From Echinometra lucunter (Eukaryota > Echinodermata > Echinoidea > Camarodonta > Echinometridae), in assembly GCA_029962745.1 (NCBI GenBank), contig CM057158.1, forward strand, positions 3,569,558 through 3,633,557: a DNA stretch of 64,000 nt, written 5' to 3'. This document shows positions 31,549 to 44,300 of this stretch, one piece after another. Position numbers and translations under genes: made by a program. Positions within the stretch are counted from its first letter, which is position 1; every line of letters starts with the position of its first letter. Under the pieces are notes generated by a model. The model ran no database searches, was not told the origin of the DNA, and worked only from the letters and a program-made list of their open reading frames with translations.

Positions 31549-34500
31549 CAAAATGACTTGACTGGATCTGGAGCTAAAATTGAAAAGTGCGAGTTTATTT
31601 CGGCGGTACGTCAGAGCGATCTCAGAAAACACCCACACACAGGACCTGCAGAACTCACACCTGAGCGACAAAAACAGCAAGAAAGAGGCGCACCACTTAA
31701 GAAATCGGATTAAGTGAATACCAAGAGGGATATCTCTTGCTTCGTAAATAGTCGACGGGGGTGTACAAAAAGAATTAAGATTATTTGCCTTTGTTTGCGA
31801 ATTAATAGGGAGACTTCTTTTTTAGTTTAAAGAAGTCGTTAGTACCAGTAAATTTCTTCTTGAAAAGGGCGTATAGGATCTTGGACCAAGAGGGGGAAAA
31901 AAGCACAAATGCCGTGACAGTGAATTAGCATGAGGTGAAAATTATAAGATATCATATTTACAATAAAACGAGTAAAAAAAACCATGGATATCTACTGAAT
32001 TTAGATTGAATTGAAAAGATGGTTCTCAAAATTGGAGGATAGGGTAATGCATAAATCGCCGGGCTATGGGTTCTATATCTTATTCTTAAAGCTACTGCAC
32101 ACTATACGATCCGACTGCGACCAGATTTTGAGGCAAATGGCATTTTGCATTAAATATGAAAATTTAAACAAGTAAAATTACCTTGTTTGAGGTTCGGAAA
32201 GTCCTCATAATAATTTGGCCATCAGCATTGGAAATATTTTTTCATCTTTAGTTCAAGTGAATCAGGAATTTCCTTTATTACATCTATGTTTCTTGTTATC
32301 ATTTCGAATGTTAACTGGAAATTAAAAAATTAAATGATTATTTAGAAAATATATTGTGATGATACTAGGTTGTGCTATTTCTTCTCCCTCTTTTTCTTCT
32401 TCTTTCTCTTCCTCTTCTTCTTTCTCTTCTTCTTCTTCTTCTTTCTCTTTTTCTCCTTCTTCTTCATCTTCTTCATCTACTTTTTTCTACTATTTTTTGT
32501 ATAGAACTTCTTATCAAGTTAAACTAATTTTCTCAGTAGGTGACAACAGTTTTAGCCACAGTGGCATGGAGGGCAGAGAAAGGAAGAAATCCTTCAACCA
32601 TGCTACTTTTAACTTTTGAAAAAAAAAACCCACATTACCTTAGAGAAAGTTTAGAAAATGAGTATTCTGTGTAGTTTTTTCATCTAACTAGCCTGGGGTT
32701 GAAATTCACTCTGGAAAGACAATGAAACATACTACAAAAACTGATTAATTTACATATTTTCTTCTTTAATTGACACGTCTATGAATACAAAATAGGGCAT
32801 GACAATCAATACATACGAATACACTCTTCTTCAGACTGTACAAGGCACTATTTATAGTCTTTATTCTCTAAATTAATTACACATCAGTCTCATAACGATA
32901 TCGTCTTTACCCATTCTCTCTGTGACGTCATTGAATGGCGTCGCGTTCAGTAATATTACAAAATCAATTATTGGTGCATAAAGTAATTGTGCATTCGATA
33001 TCGATTGTTTCTAATGTGGAATCATTCAAATGTAATTAGACATAATATTCCAGTTGTCATTCGTCACTGAAAATTCAACCTCATTGAATTGGAATTTGAA
33101 AATGAAATTTCAAGATTATTTTAAATTGCTATGATCTCAAAACGTGTAATTTGTATTTATAAAGATACCGTTGATACATGTATTTCCAAGAAATAAACCC
33201 GTTTTATTCTAGAGTTGTTAGTATACCAGACAGAGATCCAAAATACACAAACAGGTTGAAAACACAGACTATAGAGATACTCAGATGTTCGACAGAGTAG
33301 AAGTAGAATAACCACAATGATCATTTATAATAGTAGTACACGGTGTACCACCGAAGTAATTTTGATCTTTAAAAGAATAATGTGGAAAAAAATTCCCACC
33401 AAACTATGAGTCCAGTTGGAAACTGGTTGGTGAACTCTTTTACGAATATCTTGATTCCGAAATGTCTTGGTTTCTCCACAAAATGCATGGGAACATTTAT
33501 TAACTTCTAATCTGTGTAAAAGGCAAGAAATTTCCAAGAAATCTCTGTCAACAGCTCTGAATAGAGCAATAAATTGTATACATTTTATTTTATCTCATGT
33601 ATTTCTATTTGAAATAAGAAAACAAATATCTTGTCTCAGACAGCTCTAGTTACTCGATTTCTGTTTGTTTACAGATGTAATTAAAAACTCTCAAAAAGAA
33701 CTTATAGTACAAAATTCTAAGACAAGAACAAGTTGGTTATTTGTTAAAAATAACTCAGCACTTGGTCTAAAAAGTTTGCTCAAAAATCTAAACAACTTAG
33801 CTCTTGGTCTTAAGGTAAAAATGGTTGATATGATAGTTTAAGCTCTTGTAAAATGATAAAACCACCCTTAAAAAGTTAAGTACCATAATGATGATGGATT
33901 TTATAAGATATTTTAGATGAAATAACCTATCAAGAACAGTTTTGTTATGGTCTGAAAAGAGAAGAAGTTTACTTTCCTCTTTATTCGACTGGAAAGAAAT
34001 GCAAAATATAGCACCAAGCTCATAATATATACTTTAAGATACAAAAAGTATCATACTTTAAGAAAAATATATCAAGGTCCTTGGCTTTATAGATAAATGT
34101 CGGGCAATATTTTTCCGCTCAGGAAAATTGTAATATATCCACATGGAAACATGAAGACAACATGCTAAGATGAAAACAAATGGTTTCCGTTCCTTACGAA
34201 ATTTTATACATATGATATAAATATATGTACAGTTGTCATAAAATGGATGTGACTACTATGGCAGTGTAATATTTATAACCACAGAACACGGATAAATCTC
34301 ATAAGCATACCGATAGTTTATAATGAAATACAAATACTCTAAAGAAATAAAACAATTTGAATTCAAATACATAATAATATATTGTCGAGATTAAATTTTT
34401 ACATCGCTATATACAAAAAGGATGTCGCATATCTCTGCAGACGGACAGAACGTTAGTTTTTCAATGAAATGTAATATTCCAATACCTCGTAGAGTGAATG

Positions 34501-34793
34501 GGATACTTTTACTTCATTTTTTATACTTCGTCTTTAAATATCAAAGTTATTTCTACCTGTTACTGTCCGTATGATAAAAAATCGAAAATAAATGATGTCC
34601 TACCACGTAGGCTTTTCTATAAAAACGAAGGGGATAAGACAATTTAACATATGCATGTGTTAATTTCATTTTAACTCGTGTACCGTTTTAATCAAAGAAA
34701 TGTGAGTATAGCAAATGAAATATTGCGAAAAGCAACAGCATGATTTTCTGTAATTCATCAAATAAATGTCAACATACATTCTACCCCAACTAT

Positions 34794-34799
34794 TTTATT
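34794..34799 (-). terminator. Possible polyadenylation signal of gene 3
   Basis: AATAAA on the minus strand about 940 bases after the gene 3 stop codon. Hexamer only; other signals cannot be excluded. Confidence 0.25.
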
Positions 34800-35738
34800 A
34801 GCATGATTAGAGATTTACGCAAAGTTTGATTCCCTTAAAAATATTGGGTATTATGTAATACGTGTTTTACACCGCAAGAAAATGGATTCGATATTGAATA
34901 TTTGCTTGTGAAAGTCATTTTCAAATCAGAACGAGTGGTATTCAAGAGGAAATTCAAAGTTAGTGAGGTAGCAAGACATGTAATAAACTTAACGACAAAA
35001 TACTTATCAGTCATAAAGAATCATTTGATTCCAGATAAGTATTGAGCCACTTTTGAAATGGACGGGCTCTAGTCTTTTGAAAATACACACCAAGGATATT
35101 ATTATTGAAACAAAGTAATCTGTAAAAGATACAAATAAACCATGATGCCCTGCAATTAAGATAAACGATCAAAAACAGAATGAGTCACACTCGTACTTGA
35201 TCTGGTTCTAGCCTACATAGATGAACAAAAAAAAAAAAAAAAAATGAATACTGTTGCTATGATGCTACCATGTTTTACTGAGGTAAGATGGCGCCATAAT
35301 ATAAGCAGCCTCTTGCCAGACAAGCATCTCCTTCTGTTATTCGCGAGTCATCTTTGCATAATGCAGTTTAAATGAGACTGGATCGGCTTTAATCTCATAT
35401 TCTTCTTACAATATCCATGACAACAGTTCACGACCGTTGAAAAGGTCCAACAATTTCTAGTTCTCATTGAATGCAAAAGAGCCGTATGCAGGTCCTCTGG
35501 ATAATTCGTATTGTTACGTATGCCTTTGACACAGTTTGCATCGATTCACATGGTTTTAATGGAGGAGTTATCATGATAACATCCTAAGTGATGATGCTGT
35601 CTTGTACAAGTCGTCAAGGAGATCACGGTGAATTTCTTGGTTTCGTCACACTTCTTTCAAAGTCAAATAGTCTTTTATACAAACTTCAAAGTTTTTAAGA
35701 CTTTGTTTCTCTTCAGTTTCTCTTTTTGGTGACAAGGT

Positions 35739-36028
35739 CTATTGTAAACACAACTTCGCCCTTCTGTGTGCGCGCGTGATGGATTTAATGCCGTCTCGGA
35801 TGCGCATCGCGTTGGTTCTGTCTTGACATCTCCGCGTTGATTTCCGCGCACAACGCCTGTAATCGATCAGGGTTTCGCAGGGATCAACGTTCCCTGATCG
35901 TAGCGATGAAATGAAGTTCGTATTACAGGGTTCCATGCTTGATCTCAGACACGTGCGCGATGACCTGAGCAAGGTGGTAGGGTCCACGTCCGTGTTCCTC
36001 AGGCTATTGCTGTATCTTGACCTGAGAC
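35739..36028 (-). CDS. Gene 3 exon 5: cysteine module B and stop
   Basis: It encodes the whole second module (C282 to C349) and ends LCLQ-stop at 35741-35739. Module A is split over two exons but module B is in one, so an intron was gained or lost after the duplication. Acceptor CTGTGCAG. An AATAAA on the minus strand at 34799-34794 is a possible polyadenylation signal. Confidence 0.9.
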
Positions 36029-38267
36029 CTGCACAGATAAGATAAGAAGAGTTGTCAGTTGTAAGAAGCCAAACGATAATTGCGCTATAGGTATTCAAAT
36101 GACACCTGCAAAACTTTTTTTTTTTTTGTTTCTGCTTTTGTTCTAAAAATAACGGCCTTACCTATGCACATTCGGATTCATTTGCTCTATCAGAAGTCAT
36201 TTCATTCCATTTCTTATCATTTTAATTTTCACTGACACAAAAATAAGAGCAGGATTTTAGTTCGATGCTCAGAGGGTGCATGTCAATTCACTGGTCGTTT
36301 GTAAACCATCCCCTAATATTGAAAAAAAATTATATTAACTTGTATTCTTAAAAAGACAATTTTTTTGTCACACTTATTGGACACTGTCATTCTTATATGT
36401 ATGTGTATTTTATTTTAATATGTTCTATTTTATACTGAATTGCATGTTTTTATTCATTGTGATATAAATGTTTTTAATGAAGGAATTGAATAAAAGCGAA
36501 ATTGAACTTGAACTTGTCACTGTACCATCCCATTTTGTAAACAAAAATCTGGACCTAATACTGCTGCACAGAAGTGGAATGAAGTCTTACCATTCTTAGC
36601 TGATCGGACTTGCCTAACTCCTGATGATGGGATTCCTGATACTGTCTCTTCGTTGACATGGATGTTGGGGCAGATTCCTGATCGAATGAAGCTGGTTACG
36701 GTCTGTTTGACATCGGCAACGTAATCGTCCAAGTCGCAGTATTCGTTTTCCCGGCTCACGCATTCGATGTGGGTCTATGCAGGACAACGAGTGAACAAGG
36801 GTAAAATGGTAAAATATTTCAAGAAATATCCCTTCCTTTCTTGGAAATTTCCAGAGCTTTCGCTGTAGACCGCCTTTTACCCATTCCGTAGAACCCGTGC
36901 ACATGACAAGAGGTTCTTCACCTTTGAAATACCATAACCTAACCTCTTCCAATCGTGGATACGGATTATCTTAAATACTTTTTGTGTTTAGTTGTCTTGT
37001 AAATTTCATGCTCAGATCTGTTTACATCACATGCACTGAAGATCTACAGATGGATTTTTGCTCAATGTGACGAACACTCACTGGCAATCTTACTCTAAGT
37101 CATTTTCTAGAACCTATCAAAATGTCTTAGCATGCTTAAATATTGGATTACTTGTAACAACATTCTCACCTGAAGAGCTCTGCAAAGAGTATTATCTGCA
37201 GTTTCCTCTTCTTCAATCTGTTCCCAAACGACCAGAAACGATTCCTTATCACAGATCTGCATTGACAGCGTCCTGCAGTTAACTGGAAAGTACATAAAAG
37301 ATGAAAATATCAACTTAAACGACTGAAAATGAAAGTAATAGACCAGAAACTTTCGAAATATATATATTTTTGAATGGGACGAAGATATATGAAACCATTT
37401 TTGACAACCGGGAGAATGTACTTGTAATAAGTGATCCTATCCTGCAATCATTCTAGTAATGCATCATACTGAAATATAGGCAAGTCGATACTTTTCCCCC
37501 ATACGTATTACGATTTTTGGATGCCAGATGGGTCTATCGAGTCGATAGGTCTGATCATCCTGATAGAACTTGCATTAGATCAAGATAAGGAAAATGACAA
37601 CTGTAATGTTCAGTGTTGGATATTCTTGGTACTGTATTCATGGTAATGGACAGCAAAATGACCAGTATCTTGAACTCGCCTAAATACCTCGTGGAATATC
37701 ACTTTGGCATTAATTATGGCCAAGGACAATTCTTGTTTGACATAACAAATCAACAATAAACTAAAGTTATCAAACTTCCAAGATAAAATTCTGGAAGATT
37801 TTTTTTTGTGTTTCAATGTCGGATAGTGTTTGTTTGATACCCTGAGCTTCTATATTTACATCGGTTTACTGAAGGCGACATGACATGTGGGAACTACACG
37901 TTGTTTCAACCAATGTTTAATTTAGGCAGTCATTGTAACCGAATGTGGTTTGTGAGTAATTAACTAATTTTTGTTTGTGTCAAGTATGTGTCATATGGGG
38001 TAATGTTGTGAAACGCATGAAGCTATTTAAAAAAAACAACCACAAAATCCTAGAAATATCTAGAACTTCAACTTTCATGGTTATGAGATCTGAAAAGGCA
38101 CGCACAGGCCTTTACCTGTATGCTTCCTAGAAACTTGGGGATTATTCTGAAAATTGTAATCAAATGATAGGCCTAATTACAATATTTTTATGATATGAAT
38201 CAAAACATCCTTGACCTGCTCTACCTCCGAGGGAACAGTGATATCTCATAGAAAATGCCAGAGAGAA

Positions 38268-38312
<45 letters not shown>

Positions 38313-41300
38313 AGGGGGGGGGGGGTCAGAATTTCCATATTGAGCTGGCACGGCACCAACTATGAAGCGCATATTGACATAGGTAGTAGAGCAAAGAAAA
38401 AGGTATTGTTGTTTAAACAAAACAGACAATGGCCCGAGAAGGAAGGTCAGAATAAGCAAGCATAAACCAAGAAAGCAAAGTAAACAAAAATTAATAATTA
38501 TGCTTATTGAGTTGTCATTCATTGCTGTTCTGTTTTGCACGCAAAATAACCACGAAGGTAAGATTGTTATGATTTGAGGAAAAGGAGCCTGGTTGGGAGA
38601 TAACAAACATACCATCGTTAGGGAAGTGCAGTATGTTTTTTTTTTTTTTTTTTTTTTTTGCATTGTACGAATTCACAAATGTATTCAAATTCATGATTGC
38701 CTCATCCCCCTATAAGTACCTCGAATTTCGTAATGAACTATGGCGTAATTCCAATGCGTGCTTATAATAGTCAATGTTTTTCTCTATCCTTAATTTGATT
38801 CAGAACTATTTATAACATGTGCATGTGCATGCACGTGCGCACCTGTATATTGGATTTGCACATGAATGACTGTAATATTCAAAAACATGTTTCTTTGGTA
38901 TCGAACTATCGGTGTACCGCGAAATGAGGTAAACATGCATGGTCTCACACGAGACTCCTGCTCAGTGCGTCGCCATGTTCTACTACTCCAATGTTGTTGG
39001 TAGTGACGGTGCGTATCGTGTCGCTTGAAGCCAAAGTAACAGCAACAAGAGCAAAATATGATGGTGCAATGCGCGGAAGAAATCCTGTCGTCCTAGACTA
39101 ACTTATAACAAGCCACTGAGAAACACAATGACGCCTATACGTATATTATACAGCATTGTAAGGACATTAACATATACAACAGCTTTGAAAACTCTCGTAA
39201 AAATAAATATAATCACAAAGGATAGCTTAAAGCAAAGTGCCCCACTATATATAGAAATTACATATACACAAATTTATTATTTATATAAGGGGATATAATT
39301 TAGAAGACGTCAACATGATCTTAAAAAATCTTATTTTGAATCAGAAAAGCATTACATGCAATTCTGCTTAAGGGCAATTCCACAACATATGGGACACAGA
39401 GCTCAAAATTGGAAATTGCACTGTGCCTTGATAATTCCAAATAAAAATCTGAAATTACTACAGGGTCTTCTTTTTTGTTACAAATAAACATTTAAGATAA
39501 AACAATCTGCAATTCGACCTTCTCACGGAGAATAACATAAACAAACAAAAATGTGCAAATATCGGACTATGGTCAGGGAAATGTGCTTTAAATGCCTCTT
39601 ATTCTTGCATTTAGTCATTTTTCTCAGATTTTTTTTCATCTAATTTATCTTAATGGATTACTTTAACAGATTTTGGGTAGTTAATGAGTGAAACACTATT
39701 GGAAATGTGCAAAATCTGCGTTGAATTTAAGTGTAACGTCAGTTACCAACATGTCTTCAGTAAATTTTTCATGGCACTAAAACAAATTATTCAAATTGCT
39801 CATTATTTTGCACATCTCTTCCCAGGAAACTAGGTGTAATGTCAAATGAATTACATAATCCTTACAAGTCTGAGACATGAGATATATAAATTTGATTCTA
39901 CACCATCATTTTCCATGTCCTTTTTGCGTAACATCAGTTATCGACACATTTTCGCTTGCTGTGTGATAAGAAATGCAGTTTGAGATAAAAATTGTCCATG
40001 TGTTTCTTCCCTACTATCAACTTATTTATCTATATTAATTAAAAGCCGAAGCAAGTGTCATTCACAAAATACAATATAAACAATACCACTAGTACTCTAT
40101 CTTGGTAACGTCAGTTACCGTGGAATTGCCCTTAAAGGGGGTACCCAATGCTGAAACAATGTTAGCTCATTTAAAAGAGCATGATTTTATCAGCAGAAAA
40201 ATCATCTGCCTAAAGTTTTTCAAAAAGTCGTGTTGCCAAGGAAACTCCCAAATGTGGTAAGATTTCAGGATATTTTTGACCCCTCAGCTGTGACCCTGTT
40301 TCAACTGGGTACCCACTTTGACGTCAAGGTACCTTGTCGCGCACTTCTAGCAAAATGCGCGCAAGGTATAATACATATTGTACAGTCTATAGCGCGCAGC
40401 ACAACAACAACGCGCGAAGCTGGGTACCCACTTTTACGTCATACCTCATACTCAAATTTTTTGGTCAACTCTTGACTTTTTATGAGAAAATTAGCCAAAA
40501 TGCATTGATTTCGATTGAAAATCATCAAATTTTTAATGTTATTTTTCTTAGAATTCTATTTTCGATCATATTTAAAAAAAAAATTACCATTGTGTAATCA
40601 CTTTAAGCACTGAATACCACCTACATGAATATGTGGCACCGGTGTTGATATCTATTTTCGATAGAGGAATTTTACAATATACCGAGTTTTAATCATTTTC
40701 TTTTTGAGAAACCGGGACCCTGAACACGATGCATATTTTGCACAGTATGCCATTTTACAACATTATACTCAGTATACAGCACCATGACTTGTAAAATACA
40801 CAGGATAGCAAAAAGCATTGTTTTTTTACAACGAAGTGTTTCATAAATATTTCATCAAAAACCTCTATGATATTTGGGTTTCTCTTATCACCGTCTCATA
40901 AGCCCAACCAAAGTTCACTGAAAATGTTATTCCACCACTTACCAAAAGCACAAAATCTAAAGAGTGAAAGGGGTTATCTGAAGCGATAACTGTTCTCACT
41001 CAGTGGCCTACATTCCCTTACGATATGACCTATTATGGGAGGAGAATTCAAGGAAGTAGACTAAACGATTGCTGGATACATACATTGGTGTATCTATTGA
41101 AGGGGAAAGGGGTAGACTGTTCGCCCTGACAGATTCCCAAAGATGCAAAAAATGCATTCTTAATTCTAGTTAATTATTGGAAAGTCGGTAACTGTAAGTT
41201 TGCTCACAGAATTGCACGCAGTAGGCCTACTACATATTCTGAATTGGTAGCTAGCTTTCCTTGCCATGGATCACATGTCCATAGGTCAAGGTGTGGATAG

Positions 41301-44300
41301 GCCTTTGGCTGCCCCTGGGTATCTGTGTACTGTTTATTATGAGTATTGTCTTTGCATTGTCTACAGTCTTTATTGTCAACGTAAATTATGCAGTTGTCCT
41401 ATACTTTGAAAGTAAAACACTTCAGTGTTCTCTCAACAATGGTACATGTAGGAGTTCATGCATCAACAAGGATGCCATCTTGTCTGGTTTCAGTTGGCCA
41501 AACAGCAAGATTACCCTACGTAGCAGTAAACACCGCATTGAAGTGAATTTGAGCATGGATAAGCAACGATTGTGGATAACTTTAATGAAGAGAGCGGCAA
41601 CAGGGACGGTATTTCCAAATGACAAATTTTATTTTTATGCCTGTTGAGATGTGATCAATTTCTGCTTCTCACAGGTCCTGCTCCAGGCTTCCAAAAACCT
41701 CAATGATAATAGATTTCCTGTTTGCAAAACCTGATATCATGAGCTGAATTTCATAATTCTGGACTAAATTTTCGAGCTGATCTCTCCTTCGGGTTGTTGA
41801 TACTTCTCGAAGCTCCCACCATGCTTTAATGCTCTCATAGGCTAAGCTCCTTTTATATACACACCGAGCTCCTTAAAGTTTACATTCAAGCCGATTGTGT
41901 CGCCGCGTTTGAAACTATTATGACACCTCACCAGCCGGTCTCTATTTTTCTCCCAACAATAGAATCGGAAGTATTTAAGGGGCCGTGGTGTGACGGGGTC
42001 GGTGTACTTTATCCTGGCCCAGCTATATTTTCTATCTCGGCTATTTAACGCTAGTGCCTTTTCATCATTTAGGGGGTTCTGCATCGTTCCGCTGTAAGGA
42101 CTTTTGCTTTTGTTTCTTCATCGAGGCGTGTAACGAGACTAAAATATCCCGGAAAAAATATCTCCTTGGAAATCTTCGGATCTCCCCCACAACCAAAAGG
42201 GGAAACGTAATCAAAATAAAGAGAAACAAATATCTAAGCAACGCTAAAAGCCCAAATTCAAAGGTCAAAATAAGTTTTCATAAATCTGCCATGGCACAAG
42301 TCTCAAAAGTATTACGGATAAGTTATTCATCTTTCTAGCAAAATATTTCATTGGAAAATACTGTATTTCTAGAAACTGAGGTATAAAGTCTAGATTCACT
42401 TTTGAAATTCGAAAATGTATATTGAAATGTTGCTTAAAGATGAATATTTTACTAGCTTCAAAGAATCCGACGACAACTTCATATCCTACAAAAAAGTATA
42501 GTGGAAAATGATTTTACAATTTTTCAGAAACATTATCTTGTCGTCGGTAAAACTGATTTCATTCCAACTCTTGAGCTGCAAAATCTTCTGGTTTTCCAGT
42601 GAGAAAGAATCATACTTTCCCTGAACATATTTTTTTTTGGTCTAGCCTGCTTCCAGGCAGACGGCAAGAACTACTCTAGTATTGACACTGACTCTATACG
42701 GAAGATCCATCGTACTTGAGAGGTTTACCTTCTTTTCAGTTAAATGAAAGAATATCAATTGCAAGGTCGCCAAGAGTTTTCCTAGACATCCTGACATTTC
42801 CGTTTGGGGCCAAGAGAACATACAGACCGACGTGACATCTCAATGGAAAAATAATTCTTGATATAAGCACAAACCCATCCTTAAAAGAAAACTGGATATA
42901 TTAAATCATAACGGCTTGTTTGAGCAGCATAAATATAATGAAATGTTCCTCTATGCCTGCTTTTGATTATATTTTCTGCTTTCAAGATTTTTCTGGTTAT
43001 CGTCTATTCATGTCATAGTTTTGACAGCGTCTGTATGGCAGACGAAAGCTCCATTTTATTAAAGAGGTCTTTTCAGACTCACTGTTGTTTTTTTAATGAA
43101 ACTTTTACCTTTGAACCCTTCGTCGTCTTCATCAATCCCCAACACATTTCCGAAGCAACCATAATGGTAATATAAATTAACCGGAAATTCTTTGTGAAAA
43201 AAATGATGGGATTTAATGGACAAGTAGAAATTTAGAGGAAGAACAATAACACCCTTTTTTGAGCGCATCAGGCTTCAACGAAAAATGATAGGATATATAC
43301 TGCATCATGGAGTATTACAATGATAATTAGACTAGACATTGTATAGCACACATAAGGTGTTCAAGACGCATTGCCTCGGCTCTACCATGTCTACCTCAAC
43401 TACAAAATGTTGGTGCTCACAGCAGTCAAGTAATTCCTTCATACCAGGACAAGATCAAGAAGAAATTCAGGATATCGATTTTAATAAGGGCAACTTAAAC
43501 ATCCCATTTTACTGCCTACAAAAATCATATTCAGATTATGCAGTAATTCATCATTGTCGTGTTTGATTATTTCAAAGGCTGTAATACTTGATTTTTATTC
43601 ATTATTATTCTTTTGCGATTGTGTTCATGTTACCCTGAGAATACCTTGAGGAAACTCTACATGGTGTCTCCACCTACCTTCCATGGGGTCCGGAAGCTGG
43701 CCCGCTACGCCTATCTCGACCACGTTCCCGCAGAGGTTCTCGAGGAAGATGTTGCCGTCGCAGTCTGGATCATATCTCTGGAAGACGACGGACACTTCTA
43801 GATCAGTCATGTTAGGGTTGGCGAGTCTGTACTCTGCCTCTGTAACCCGTCCGTCTTCATCGAAATCCGTCATCTGGAATATTTCCTCACAAGTGAAAAA
43901 TGGCCCACCATCGATGATGCTGTTAAATGAGAAACACGAAAAATATCAGACGGATAAGAATTGCCCGATTTTACTCATCCATATGATGTGATATAGCAGA
44001 TATCAGTCGACCTTGAATTACTCCTTACATGTATGCATATGTATACTCTCAAGAAGTTAATATCAACAATACTGAATTGTAACGAGCTTTTTTCCCCTCC
44101 AAATCTTAAGACTGTAATTATTAACAAAATGCCAATCATGCAGAGATGCCTGTGTCGGAGGATTTCCTCTGTAATCTTTAATACTTTGAAAAACATTTTG
44201 GTGTGTCCGAAAAGATGTATTGTGAAAAAAAAGGACTTAAATACGAAATGTAACAAATTCTTACCTGTTACTGTATTCTTCATCTATTGATGGAAAGTCG

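Larger units (their letters stand above)
23107..35738. other. Intergenic region between genes 2 and 3
   Basis: 12.6 kb with no supportable exon. It contains a long G run (25191-25213), a (GAA)n run, a SINE-like repeat (25770-26112), a poly-G foldback (26116-26265), a 589-bp foldback (28398-28986), a direct duplication (29381-29525 and 29832-29952) and GA microsatellites. The promoter of gene 2 should lie just above 23106. Confidence 0.55.
37283..43677 (-). other. Gene 3 intron 2 (6.4 kb)
   Basis: Holds a GA/poly-G tract (38262-38325), a poly-T run (38636-38659), two TTAA elements (39368-40606) and one unexplained open frame on the plus strand (41282-41647). No exon in the right phase was seen. 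Confidence 0.5.
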
